Below, in pieces: positions 24,169-32,522 of a stretch of 64,000 nt of DNA. Position 1 is the stretch's first letter; each line of letters begins with the position of its first letter. The position numbers and the translations under genes are program-made. Source of the stretch: JACVRW01 sp036407035 (GTDB lineage: Bacteria; Actinomycetota; Thermoleophilia; Solirubrobacterales; Thermoleophilaceae); contig DASXAA010000094.1 in the NCBI GenBank assembly GCA_036407035.1, positions 4,361 to 68,360 of the forward strand, read 5' to 3'. The notes beneath the pieces were generated by a model, which worked only from the letters and a program-made list of their open reading frames with translations, ran no database searches and was not told the origin of the DNA.

Positions 24169-25730
24169 GCTGCCGCCTGCTGATCGCCGGTGACGACGAC
24201 GCCGTCACCCAGCGCGCGGCGACCCTCGCCGAGGAGTCGGAGGCGCTCGAGCTCGTCGACGCCGTGGACGACGTCAACGAGCTGCACCGCGCCCTGACCC
24301 GCTTCCAGATCGATGCCGTCGTACTGCACGACCGCGTCGGGGGGGTCCCGGCGCTCGACGTCGCGCGCGGGCTCGGCGCCGACGTCGGTGTAGTGCTGCT
24401 CGCGGCGACTCCCACGCCCGAGTTGCTGCGGCGCGCGATGCAGGCCGGCGTTCGCGACGTGATCGGACTGCCGATCACCCTCGAGCAGCTGGAGGGCGGC
24501 GCCCTGGTCGCCGCCGACGGGGCCGCCGCCGTACGAGGCCCGGCGCTCGCCGATCAGGCGGCGCCCGGCGACTCGCTCGGCCGCCTGATCGCGTTCGCGG
24601 GGGCCAAGGGCGGCGTTGGCACGACGACCGTCGCGCTCCAGGTTGCGCTGGCCGCGCTCCGGGAGCGGCGCGCTTACTCCGTGTGCCTGGTGGACTTCGA
24701 CCTCCAGACCGGCGACCTGCACAGCCTGTTGGACGTGTCTCCGAAGCGCAGCGTCGCCGACCTGGTCGACGTCGCCGCCGACCTGTCCCCACGGCACCTG
24801 AGCGAGGCCCTCTTTCCGCACCCCACGGGCCTGCGCCTCCTCCTGGCGCCGGACAGCGGCGAGCTCGCGGAGCGCGTGACCGGCGACGTGGCCCGCAGCG
24901 TGGTGGCGGCGCTCCGCGGCCGCCACGCACTCACGATCGTCGACTGCGGCGCCCACGTCACCGAGGCCGGCGCCGTGGCCGCGGAGCTCGCGGACCACGC
25001 CGTGATCGTCACGACCCCGGACGTCCTCGCGCTGCGCGGCGTACGCCGGATGGCGGACCTGTGGCAACGGCTCGACGTTCGCGCCGACGATCACCTGGTC
25101 GTGCTAAACCGCGCCGCGCGCAAGCTGGAGGTCCAGGCCGACATGGTCCGCAAGCTCACCGGGGCCCGGCTGGCCGCGACCCAGGTGCCGGCGGCGTTCC
25201 GATCCCTGGAGCCGACCGTCAATGCCGGCAATCCCCACGAGCTCGACAACGGTCGCCTGCTGGACGCCTACGAGGACCTGGCGGACGAGCTCGGCGCGCT
25301 GCCGGAGCCGGCGGCCGAGAACGGGTCGCGCGGCGTGTTGTCACGGCTTCTCGCGGGCGAGCGCGGCGCCGCGATCCCGCTCGAGTTCGGCGGCTTACTG
25401 CCGCTGATCGTCCTGGCGATCGTCGCCGTCTGGCAGATGTGCCTGATTGGGCTCACCTTCATCCTCGCCGAGCACGCCGCTCGCGAGGGAGCCCGCGAGG
25501 TGGCGGTCGGGTCGTCGTCCTGGCGATCGCAGGTGGAGAACTCGCTGCCGGGCGCCTGGGCGGAGGGCCTGCGCGCTTCCAACGAGGGCGGGGCCGTCAA
25601 GGTGACCGTGCAGACGCCGATGCTCCTGCCGGGCGTGCTCGATCTCGGTGTGCCGATCTCCGCGACGGCGGGCACCGTACGCGAGAGCCGGCGGGGCGGG
25701 CCTGCCGATGCGGGAGGCGGCCCTGGCTAG
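24165..25730 (+). CDS. CpaE/TadZ-like ATPase fused to a TadE-like pseudopilin
   Basis: 521 residues. Residues 1-120 form an atypical receiver-like domain; about 138-385 form a MinD/ParA-type ATPase with the deviant Walker A KGGVGTTT (148-155) and LVDFDLQTGDLH. At about 397 the chain changes to a pseudopilin: LLAGERGAAIPLEFGG followed by a membrane helix and a periplasmic tail. There is no stop or start codon signal between the parts. CpaE localises the Tad machine at the pole or membrane. Here prepilin-type cleavage after GERG could release a soluble ATPase and a TadE. Linked by ATGA overlap upstream and 23-nt overlap downstream. Confidence 0.85.
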   Translation: MSCRLLIAGDDDAVTQRAATLAEESEALELVDAVDDVNELHRALTRFQIDAVVLHDRVGGVPALDVARGLGADVGVVLLAATPTPELLRRAMQAGVRDVIGLPITLEQLEGGALVAADGAAAVRGPALADQAAPGDSLGRLIAFAGAKGGVGTTTVALQVALAALRERRAYSVCLVDFDLQTGDLHSLLDVSPKRSVADLVDVAADLSPRHLSEALFPHPTGLRLLLAPDSGELAERVTGDVARSVVAALRGRHALTIVDCGAHVTEAGAVAAELADHAVIVTTPDVLALRGVRRMADLWQRLDVRADDHLVVLNRAARKLEVQADMVRKLTGARLAATQVPAAFRSLEPTVNAGNPHELDNGRLLDAYEDLADELGALPEPAAENGSRGVLSRLLAGERGAAIPLEFGGLLPLIVLAIVAVWQMCLIGLTFILAEHAAREGAREVAVGSSSWRSQVENSLPGAWAEGLRASNEGGAVKVTVQTPMLLPGVLDLGVPISATAGTVRESRRGGPADAGGGPG

Positions 25731-26088
25731 CCGGCGGACACTCGAGCTCCTCCGCGGCGAGAGCGGGCTCGCGCTCACGACCGAGTTCGTCGGCTGGCTG
25801 CCGTTGCTGCTCGTCACAGGACTGTGCATGTGGCAGACGCTCCTGTACGCGTGGTCGGCGACCGCGGCCTCGAACGCCGCGCGGACCGCCAGCCGCGCGG
25901 AGGCGCGCGGCGGTGACGGGGTGGCGGCTGGGCGCCGTTCGCTCGACCCGGCACTCCGGGGCGGCGCGTCCGTGCGCGTGACCGGGGAGACCGCGATCGT
26001 CCACGTGCGCGTGCCGGTGATCGCGCCCGGCTGGGACTCGTCCTTCGAGGTGACGGGCACGGCGACGCTGCCCAGGGACGGTCTCTGA
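25708..26088 (+). CDS. TadE-like pseudopilin
   Basis: 126 residues. Leader LELLRGESG precedes LALTTEFVGW and one membrane helix, matching the TadE/TadF pattern with Glu a few residues into the helix. The remainder is a small extracellular beta-rich tail (RGGASVRVTGETAIVHVRVP). The ATG at 25708 lies inside the end of the previous gene, and the stop overlaps tadA by 1 nt. It is probably a minor pilin of the Tad apparatus. Confidence 0.8.
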   Translation: MREAALASRRTLELLRGESGLALTTEFVGWLPLLLVTGLCMWQTLLYAWSATAASNAARTASRAEARGGDGVAAGRRSLDPALRGGASVRVTGETAIVHVRVPVIAPGWDSSFEVTGTATLPRDGL

Positions 26089-27377
26089 TGGGCCTGCTCG
26101 AGCGCGTGGCGCCGATCCGGACGGACCAGGACGAGGAGGCGGTCACCCACTACCGGCGCGTCCTGCTCGAGGAGCTGGACCTGCGTGAGTTCGCGGCCCT
26201 CGACGAGGAGCAGCGCACGGCCCGGCTCGAGCGAACGATCGGCGAGCTGCTGAGCCGCGACGGCCCGATGCTCTCCACCGGGCAGCGCACGCAGCTCGTG
26301 CGCAACGTCATCGACGCCGCCGTGGGGCTCGGCGTTCTCGAGCCCCTGCTCGCGGACCCGAGCATCACGGAGATCATGGTCAACGGTCCCGACCAGGTGT
26401 ACGTCGAGCGCGGGGGCCAGCTCGAGCCGGCCGGGGTGCGCTTCGCGAGCGAGGCGGATCTGCGCAACGTGATCGACAGGATCGTCTCGCGCTTCAACCG
26501 CCGGGTCGACGAGTCGAGCCCGATGGTCGACGCGCGCCTGCCGACCGGGGAGCGCGTGAACGTCGTGATCCCCCCGCTCGCGCTGCGCGGCCCCACTGTC
26601 ACGATCCGGCGTTTCCCGCGCAAGTACTCGCTCGCGGAGCTGGTGGCGACCGGCTCGCTCGACCAGGCGACCGCCGATCTGCTGCGCGCGTTCGTGCGGG
26701 CGCGCCTCAACCTGGTCATCTCCGGCGGCACCGGCGCGGGGAAGACCACGCTGCTGAACGCGCTCTCGGAGGCCGTGCCGGGCTCCGAGCGCGTCATCAC
26801 GGTCGAGGACAACGCCGAGCTCCAGCTGCGCCAGCCGCACGTGATCTCGCTGGAGGCGCGCCCGCCGAACGTGGAGGGCAGGGGCCAGGTCACGATCCGC
26901 GACCTCGTGCGGAACAGCCTCCGCATGCGGCCCGACCGGATCATCGTGGGCGAGGTTCGCGGGGCTGAGACGATCGACATGCTCCAGGCGATGAACACCG
27001 GTCACGAGGGCTCGCTCGTGACCGTTCACGCGAACTCCGGCTACGACGCGCTGCACCGGCTCCAGACGCTGGCGACGATGAGCGAGCTGGAGGTGCCGTA
27101 TGAGGCGCTGCGCGACCAGATCAACGGCGCCATCGACGTGGTGGTGCACATCGCCCGCGACGCCGGCGGCGCGCGCCGCGTCGCCGAGGCGGCCGCCCTG
27201 ACGTCGAAGCGCAGCGACTCCTTCGCCCTCGAGCCGCTGATGGAGCTCACGGTGGAGCGGCCGTCCCCCGAGTCCCCGCCGACCGTGCGCCCCAGGCGCT
27301 TTCCACTGCCGGACCACACGCGGCGCCGGCTCGAGCGCCGTGGAATCGTTCCGCCGCCGGAGTTCACCGACGGGTAG
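26088..27377 (+). CDS. tadA: Tad pilus secretion ATPase TadA/CpaF
   Basis: 429 residues, type II/IV secretion ATPase. N-terminal domain motif LADPSITEIMVNG (about 88-100). Walker A GGTGAGKTT (213-221), acidic box VEDNAELQL (about 239-247), Walker B RPDRIIVGEVRG (281-292) and the His box GHEGSLVTVHAN (305-316) are all intact. It powers pilus assembly at the cytoplasmic face. It is followed by tadB after 5 nt. Confidence 0.95.
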   Translation: MGLLERVAPIRTDQDEEAVTHYRRVLLEELDLREFAALDEEQRTARLERTIGELLSRDGPMLSTGQRTQLVRNVIDAAVGLGVLEPLLADPSITEIMVNGPDQVYVERGGQLEPAGVRFASEADLRNVIDRIVSRFNRRVDESSPMVDARLPTGERVNVVIPPLALRGPTVTIRRFPRKYSLAELVATGSLDQATADLLRAFVRARLNLVISGGTGAGKTTLLNALSEAVPGSERVITVEDNAELQLRQPHVISLEARPPNVEGRGQVTIRDLVRNSLRMRPDRIIVGEVRGAETIDMLQAMNTGHEGSLVTVHANSGYDALHRLQTLATMSELEVPYEALRDQINGAIDVVVHIARDAGGARRVAEAAALTSKRSDSFALEPLMELTVERPSPESPPTVRPRRFPLPDHTRRRLERRGIVPPPEFTDG

Positions 27378-27382
27378 CCGCC

Positions 27383-28312
27383 GTGACTGACGACGCTCGC
27401 GGACTCCTGGTGCTGGCGACCGGACTCTGCGTCGCGCTGGCGAGCCTCGCCCTGTGGCTGGCGGGCACGGTTCAGCGCTCGCGGCTCGTCGAGCGCTATC
27501 GGCCCTCCCGTGCACGCTCGCGGGCCGAGCTGCTCGCCGCGCTCGACGCGCAGCTCCTGCGGCTTGGCCCCGCCCGGGCGCTGCGGGACCGGCTGCAGGC
27601 GGCCGGGGTGCGCGACTCGGTCGCGGTGGCGAGCTGCATCGGCGCCGCCGCCCTGCTCGCCTGGAGCCTTGCGGGCGCCTGGGTCGTGGGCACCACCGCC
27701 GGCACGCTTGCCGGCACGCTCGGGGCGGGCGTCGGCCTCTGGGCGTGGCTGCGCCGCGCTCGGCGTCGCTGGCGAGAGCGCCTCGAGGACCAGTTGCCGG
27801 ACCTGGCGCGGCTACTCGGCGCCGCGACCGCCGCCGGGATATCGGTCGCCCGCGCCGTCGAGCGCGCGGCCGGCGAGGTCGCGGACCCGATGTCCACCGA
27901 GCTGCGCCGCGTGGTCGCCGAGATCCGCCTCGGCCACCCGTTGACGGACGCCCTCGGCGGCCTCGCGGAGCGCCTCGACCTCCCCGATCTCACGATGCTC
28001 GTCGGAACGATCGTGATCCAGCACCGGAGCGGCGGGGACGTCGCGGGGGCCCTGCGCGACCTGGCCACGACACTGGAGGAGCGCGACGAGGTGAGGCGCG
28101 AGATCCGCACCCAGCTCGCCGAGATCCGGGCGGGACCCCCGCTTCTGGCGCTGATGTCGGGTTTGCTCCTTCTGATGATGAACGCGATGCAGCCGGGGAC
28201 GCTGAATCGCCTCACGACCTCGCCGCTCGGTCTGCTCGCTGTGACGGTGGCCGCCGGCCTCTTTGGCCTCGCGACCTTCGCGGTGCATCGCATCGGGAGG
28301 ATCGAGGTGTGA
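27383..28312 (+). CDS. tadB: Tad pilus inner-membrane platform protein TadB
   Basis: 309 residues with a T2SF (type II secretion F) domain. Two N-terminal helices, then DQLPDLARLLGAATAAGIS, the hallmark helix region, at about 136-155. The IVIQHRSGGDVAGALRDLA motif and a C-terminal helix pair follow. Starts at GTG 27383, 5 nt after tadA. Partners with TadC and the TadA ATPase. Confidence 0.92.
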   Translation: MTDDARGLLVLATGLCVALASLALWLAGTVQRSRLVERYRPSRARSRAELLAALDAQLLRLGPARALRDRLQAAGVRDSVAVASCIGAAALLAWSLAGAWVVGTTAGTLAGTLGAGVGLWAWLRRARRRWRERLEDQLPDLARLLGAATAAGISVARAVERAAGEVADPMSTELRRVVAEIRLGHPLTDALGGLAERLDLPDLTMLVGTIVIQHRSGGDVAGALRDLATTLEERDEVRREIRTQLAEIRAGPPLLALMSGLLLLMMNAMQPGTLNRLTTSPLGLLAVTVAAGLFGLATFAVHRIGRIEV

Positions 28313-29181
28313 CGGCGTCGCCGCTGACCCCCGGGCTGCTCGCCTCCCTCGCGGTCGCCCTGGCGGTCGCGGGCGCCGCGACGCTCCGCTCGGTCCCGCC
28401 GGCGGAGCGGCGGCTCGAGGTGCGGCGCGAGGGGCGAAGGTCGCGCCGGCTGGAGCCGTTCGCGCGGCGCCTGGGCGCATGGCTCCTGCACCGCCGGGGC
28501 GGGCACACCAGGGTGGCGCTCGCCGCGCGGCTCGACCGCGCCGGCCGGCCGCTCTCACCCGAGGTGTTCGCGGGCTACTCGTCGCTCGCTACCGCCGCGG
28601 GCCTCCTGATAGCGCTCGAGCTGGCCCTGGGGGGGTCGCGCGTCTTGGCGCTGGCCGCCGCTTGCGCGGGTACGGCGGGCATGCATCTCTGGCTGTCGAG
28701 GCGAGCGACGGAGCGCCAGCGCGACATCGCGCGCCAGGTCCCGCAACTCCTCGACATGGTTGCGGTCACCGTTCGCGGCGGGGTCGGCTACCGCCGCGCG
28801 GTGGCGCTCGCGGGCGAGCAGCTCGGCGGACCGCTCGGCGACGAGCTGGCGCGCACGCAGCGCGAGATCGGACTCGGAGCATCGGTCCGGGAGGCGTTCA
28901 GCTCCCTGCGCGAGCGCAACCCCGTGCCCGCCCTCGACTCGTTCGTCGCCGCCCAGCTGCGCGCCGAGGAGCTCGGCGTGCCGCTCGCGGACGCGCTCAG
29001 CGACATCGCCGCGGACGTGCGCCGCACGGCCTGGCAGGACGCGCGCACGCAGGCCGCGCGCGCGGTGCCGCAGGCGACCGCGGTCAGCGGCCTCCTCGGC
29101 GGGGCCGGAGTAGTGGTGCTCATGTTCGCCGCGCTCGTCGCGAGCCTGTCCGATATCCCCATCGGAGGCCTCTTCAAATGA
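28309..29181 (+). CDS. tadC: Tad pilus inner-membrane platform protein TadC
   Basis: 290 residues, T2SF domain. Features: QVPQLLDMVAVTVRGGVGYR at about 143-162, then a FVAAQLRAEELGVPLADAL region and a C-terminal helix (SGLLGGAGVVVLMFAALVA). Start is GTG at 28309 inside GTGA overlapping the tadB stop. Standard position after tadB. Confidence 0.92.
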   Translation: MTASPLTPGLLASLAVALAVAGAATLRSVPPAERRLEVRREGRRSRRLEPFARRLGAWLLHRRGGHTRVALAARLDRAGRPLSPEVFAGYSSLATAAGLLIALELALGGSRVLALAAACAGTAGMHLWLSRRATERQRDIARQVPQLLDMVAVTVRGGVGYRRAVALAGEQLGGPLGDELARTQREIGLGASVREAFSSLRERNPVPALDSFVAAQLRAEELGVPLADALSDIAADVRRTAWQDARTQAARAVPQATAVSGLLGGAGVVVLMFAALVASLSDIPIGGLFK

Positions 29182-30392
29182 GCGACGCCGCCCATGCGGC
29201 GCGCCTGCGCGACGAGGCGTCCTGGCTGGGCGGAACGGTGCGGGTCGCGCTCGCCGGCCGCGCGGCGGCCCTCGTCCTCACGCTGGGCTGGGCGTTCCTC
29301 GAGGGCGGCGTGGGCTGGCCGCTGATCGTCACGTTCGCCCTCGCGGGCACCGCCTCGGCCGTGCCGCTCGTCTGGTGGGAGGGTGTCGCGCCGGCTCTGC
29401 TTGCGCGGCCGGCGTACCTGGCCGGCGAGCTCGTCCTGTCGACGCTGATCCTCATCGCCACGGGAGTGGACGGCCCGTTCTTCACGTTCACGCTCGGCAC
29501 TGCCCTGATCGGCGGGCTCGTGTACTCCTGGCCCGGCGCGGCCCTCTTCGGGGTCACGCAGGTCGCCGCCTACTACTACGCGCTGTCGTACCCGGGCGCG
29601 TCCCCCGCCGGTGCGGACGGCTTCCAGGAGCTCGTCGGCCTCCCCTCGCTTTATCTCTTCGCGGCCGCTGGCGGCGCCGTGATGCGCGACCTGATCACGC
29701 GGTCGGCGCGCGTCCAGCGCGAGGCCACGGCCGAGGCGGCGCGGGCCGCCGCCGACCGCGAACGCGCACGCCTCGCGCGCGAGATGCACGATTCGATCGC
29801 GAAGACCGTCTCCGGCATCGCGCTGGGCGCCGCGGGCCTGGCGCGGCGGATCGAGCGCGACCCGGCCGGCGCCGGCGAGCAGGCGCGGCAGCTCGCCGCG
29901 GACGCCCAGCGCGCGACACGCGAGGCGCGCAGCCTGCTCGGCGACCTGCGCGGCGAGGACCCCGAGCGCCCGGTCGCCGAGGTGGTGGTCGAGGTGGTCG
30001 AGCGCTTCGCCGCCGAGAGCGGGCTGCCCGCGCGTGCCGTGGTCGAAGAGGTGGCGACGCCGCCGCGGCGGCACGCCGTGCAGCTCTACTGGATCCTGCG
30101 CGAGGCGCTGCGCAACGTCGAGCGCCACGCCCACGCCACCCAGGTCGTCGTGAAGGCGCGCGCCGAGCCGGGCCGGTGCGCGCTGATCGTCTCCGACAAC
30201 GGCGCGGGCTTCGAGCCCGACCTCGACTCGCTCGCGGCGCACGGGCACTACGGCCTGGTCGGCATGCGCGAGCGGGCGCGGTCCGTCGGCGGCGACCTGA
30301 CGGTGCGCTCGCGTCCCGGGCACGGGACCGCGCTCACGACGTGGGTCCCGCTCGAGGCGGGCCGAGACTTCGGGAAGCGAGGAGCGGCATGA
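29178..30392 (+). CDS. NarL-family sensor histidine kinase
   Basis: 404 residues: five or six membrane helices (residues about 20-175), then a HisKA_3 dimerisation region with phospho-acceptor H204 in AREMHDSIAKT. An HATPase domain follows (ILREALRNVERHA N-box, DNGAGFEP G1, HYGLVGMRERA G2, GHGTALTTWVP). The ATG overlaps the tadC stop in ATGA and the gene overlaps the regulator by 4 nt. It is thus co-expressed with the pilus genes and likely tunes the locus or its regulon. Confidence 0.93.
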   Translation: MSDAAHAARLRDEASWLGGTVRVALAGRAAALVLTLGWAFLEGGVGWPLIVTFALAGTASAVPLVWWEGVAPALLARPAYLAGELVLSTLILIATGVDGPFFTFTLGTALIGGLVYSWPGAALFGVTQVAAYYYALSYPGASPAGADGFQELVGLPSLYLFAAAGGAVMRDLITRSARVQREATAEAARAAADRERARLAREMHDSIAKTVSGIALGAAGLARRIERDPAGAGEQARQLAADAQRATREARSLLGDLRGEDPERPVAEVVVEVVERFAAESGLPARAVVEEVATPPRRHAVQLYWILREALRNVERHAHATQVVVKARAEPGRCALIVSDNGAGFEPDLDSLAAHGHYGLVGMRERARSVGGDLTVRSRPGHGTALTTWVPLEAGRDFGKRGAA

Positions 30393-31048
30393 GGCAACGG
30401 GTTCGGATCCTGATCGTCGACGACAACGCCATCGTGCGCCGCGGGCTCGCCAGCCTGCTGGCGGAGAACCCCTCGTTCGAGGTCGTCGGCGAGGCCGGCG
30501 ACGGCCGCGAGGCGATCGCGGCCGCGGAGCGCACGAGCCCGGACGTGGTGCTCCTGGACGTCAGGATGCCGGTCCTCGACGGCGTCGAGGCGGCGGGGCG
30601 GCTCAGCGAGCGCGCCCGGGTGCTGATGCTCTCGCAGGCCGAGGACGTGCAGCTCGTGACCGGCGCCCTGCGGAACGGTGCATCGGGCTACCTGGTGCAC
30701 GGCCGCTTCGAGCCGGACGAGCTCGAGCGCCGGATCGAGGCGGTGGCAGGCGGCGAGCTTGTGCTCTCGCCGTCGGTCACGCCCGGCGTGTTCGAGGCGC
30801 TGCGGCGAGCGCCCGGCCCCGAGAACGACACGCGCGAGCTGACGATGGGCTCGCTCACGGCCCGGGAGCGCGAGGTGCTCAACCTGCTCGCGCATGGGCT
30901 GTCGAACCGAGACATCGCCGGCGAGCTGTTCCTGACCCAGAAGACCGTCAAGAACCACCTGAGCCGGATCTACGAGAAGCTCGGCGTCCACAGCCGCTCC
31001 GAGGCGATCGCCCGCTGGCTGGGCGTGGCCGGCGATCCCCCCCTCTGA
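30389..31048 (+). CDS. NarL/LuxR-type response regulator
   Basis: 219 residues: receiver domain with the acidic pair D11-D12 and phospho-acceptor D57 (VVLLDVRMPVLDG), then a LuxR helix-turn-helix at about 155-198 (LTAREREVLNLLAHGLSNRD, KTVKNHLSRIYEKLG). Overlaps the histidine kinase by ATGA, forming a cognate pair. A good candidate to bind one of the repeated elements upstream of the Tad and anchored-protein genes; this is inference. Confidence 0.95.
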   Translation: MRQRVRILIVDDNAIVRRGLASLLAENPSFEVVGEAGDGREAIAAAERTSPDVVLLDVRMPVLDGVEAAGRLSERARVLMLSQAEDVQLVTGALRNGASGYLVHGRFEPDELERRIEAVAGGELVLSPSVTPGVFEALRRAPGPENDTRELTMGSLTAREREVLNLLAHGLSNRDIAGELFLTQKTVKNHLSRIYEKLGVHSRSEAIARWLGVAGDPPL

Positions 31049-31108
31049 GCGGACGCATCCGGTCCTGGGAGGGGTCCCGCGCGACCCGGGACTCAGCGGG
31101 GCCGAAGG

Positions 31109-31153
31109 TTGAGCCCACGGCCCCTCGCGAGGCGCAAGCCCACTCCGTACGGT
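31109..31153 (+). promoter_or_regulatory. Shared TTGAGC-N33-TACGGT promoter
   Basis: TTGAGC at 31109-31114 and TACGGT at 31148-31153, 33 nt apart. Unlike most copies, the gene starts 40 nt further on with its own ribosome site (GAAGGGGA before the ATG at 31194). Confidence 0.6.
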
Positions 31154-31193
31154 CGAGATCGAGTGGAGCTCGCACCCGACACGAAGGGGACCA

Positions 31194-31532
31194 ATGACCG
31201 GCGAGACCAGCCTCATCACCATGGACGGGCCGGCGCGCGGCCCGCGAGCGGCGGGCTACGCCGCCGCCGCCCACGCGACCGTGTGGGCGCTCACCCTGCA
31301 GGAGCGGGCGCTGGCCGTACGGACGCGCCTGTCCGACGAGCGCGGGGAGAACAACTGGGTCGGCGTCGCGACGGTGTGCGGCGTCGCCTTCGCGATCTTC
31401 GGCGCAGTCTCCGCCGTCCTGCCCAACGAAGTGAAGGACGGCGCGCAGAAGCTCATCAAGGCCGTCCTCGGAGGCAACGGCACGACCCCCACGGGCGCCC
31501 CCACCACCACCACGGGGGCCATTGGTGGCTAG
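31194..31532 (+). CDS. Flp pilin-like small protein
   Basis: 112 residues: a long basic leader ending RLSDERG, then a single membrane helix (VATVCGVAFAIFGAVSAV), then LPNEVKDGAQKLIKAVLGG and a Thr/Pro/Gly tail. The DERG leader and single helix fit Tad major pilins (Flp), and it lies directly after the Tad locus and its two-component pair. The segment after the helix aligns with the anchored family: AIFGAVSAVLPNEVKDG here versus AIFAAVREQLPQTVSDR in 38083-40266. It lacks the classical Glu at +5, so the pilin assignment is inference. Confidence 0.65.
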   Translation: MTGETSLITMDGPARGPRAAGYAAAAHATVWALTLQERALAVRTRLSDERGENNWVGVATVCGVAFAIFGAVSAVLPNEVKDGAQKLIKAVLGGNGTTPTGAPTTTTGAIGG

Positions 31533-31616
31533 CACGTGGCCCTTGCCGTAACGCAGATCAACCGGCGCCCGGGCGCGGCCTCCTCCTCTCCGCCGCCGAC
31601 GGGAACCGACGCGACA

Positions 31617-31649
31617 CAGAACCGGCCCGCCCCAGGCGGGCCGGTTCTG
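31617..31649. terminator. Strong hairpin after the pilin-like gene
   Basis: CAGAACCGGCCCGCC (31617-31631) and its perfect complement (31635-31649) form a 15-bp stem with a CCA loop. Further out, CCGTAACGCAG near 31546 is complementary to CTGCGTTACGG near 31648, so a larger structure is possible. It ends the pilus locus. Confidence 0.7.
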
Positions 31650-31668
31650 CGTTACGGGCGCCACGGCG

Positions 31669-32509
31669 GTGCGCGCCTTCGCGACGCCACCGGGGCGGCG
31701 CAGGCGGTCGCCGCGGTCACCGTGATCGCGGCCGTCCTGGCGACGGGCGCCGCCGTCAGCGCCGGGCCGGCCAAGGCGGTGGTCGACGGGGCGGTGTGCG
31801 TCACGCGCGCGGTGCTCTCGCAGCAGCCGTCCGCCTGCGGCGGTCCTGGACGCACGGGTCCGCTGCTGGTGCAGGTCCAGGCGCCCGCCTCCACGCCCAG
31901 CGGGCCGTCCGATCCAGCGCCGGCCCTGCTGATCGCGGGCGGAGTATGGACCACGCCGGCCGGACAGCCGTCCCGGCGCGTGCTCGCGAGAGGCGGGCGA
32001 GCTGGCACGACTGCCCGATCGGATCGAGTGGGCCACCAGGGGACCTGCACGCCTTCTGGCGAGGGCTGCGCGGCGGCGCCTACAAGCCACCGAGCCGGCT
32101 CATCATCGAGTTCGGCAGCTCGGAGGACAGCTTCTTCGAATCCCAGACGGGGCTCCTGGTGTTCAGACCTCGCAGCCTGAGCAACGGGCTCGGCGGCGCC
32201 CTCGTCGAGCTCGCCCACGAGTACGGGCACGCCGTCCAGGGCCATGAGCTGCTCGAGAAGCTCGACAGGCACCGCGTCGCGATGGAGGCCCACGCCGACT
32301 GCTTCGCGGGACTGTGGCTCGGCAACGCGCTCGCCCGCGGAAAGGTGACGGACGACGAGGTCGAGGAAGCGCGCCAAGCGATCAGGGAGACCGGAGGGTC
32401 ACCCGCTCACCCTACTCCCACCAATCGACTGATCTGGTTCCTGAACGGCCTGAACGCCAAGCCCGGGCACCCCCCGTTCGAGACCTGCCCCCTGCCAGCC
32501 GGCCCCTGA
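31669..32509 (+). pseudogene. Frameshifted membrane-anchored zinc metallopeptidase
   Basis: One frame encodes a membrane helix (AVAAVTVIAAVLATGAAVSA) and the Cys module AVCVTRAVLSQQPSAC. A second frame, starting to make sense around 32,000-32,060, encodes the rest: HEYGHAVQG and AMEAHADCFAGLWLG, the catalytic and third-ligand segments of the anchored peptidases. No reading frame joins the two halves, and no ATG or GTG opens the first half after the hairpin. It is either a decayed gene or contains a sequencing indel. The catalytic half itself looks well conserved. The following gene starts 13 nt later. Confidence 0.75.
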
Positions 32510-32522
32510 GAGGAGCTGCCGC

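Noticed and set aside
31109..31990. Upstream extension of the HEYGH frame as one 466-residue protein
   Set aside because: The part before about 32,000 is Arg/Gly-rich shadow of the pilin-like gene and of the first half of the broken peptidase; only the distal part is protein-like.
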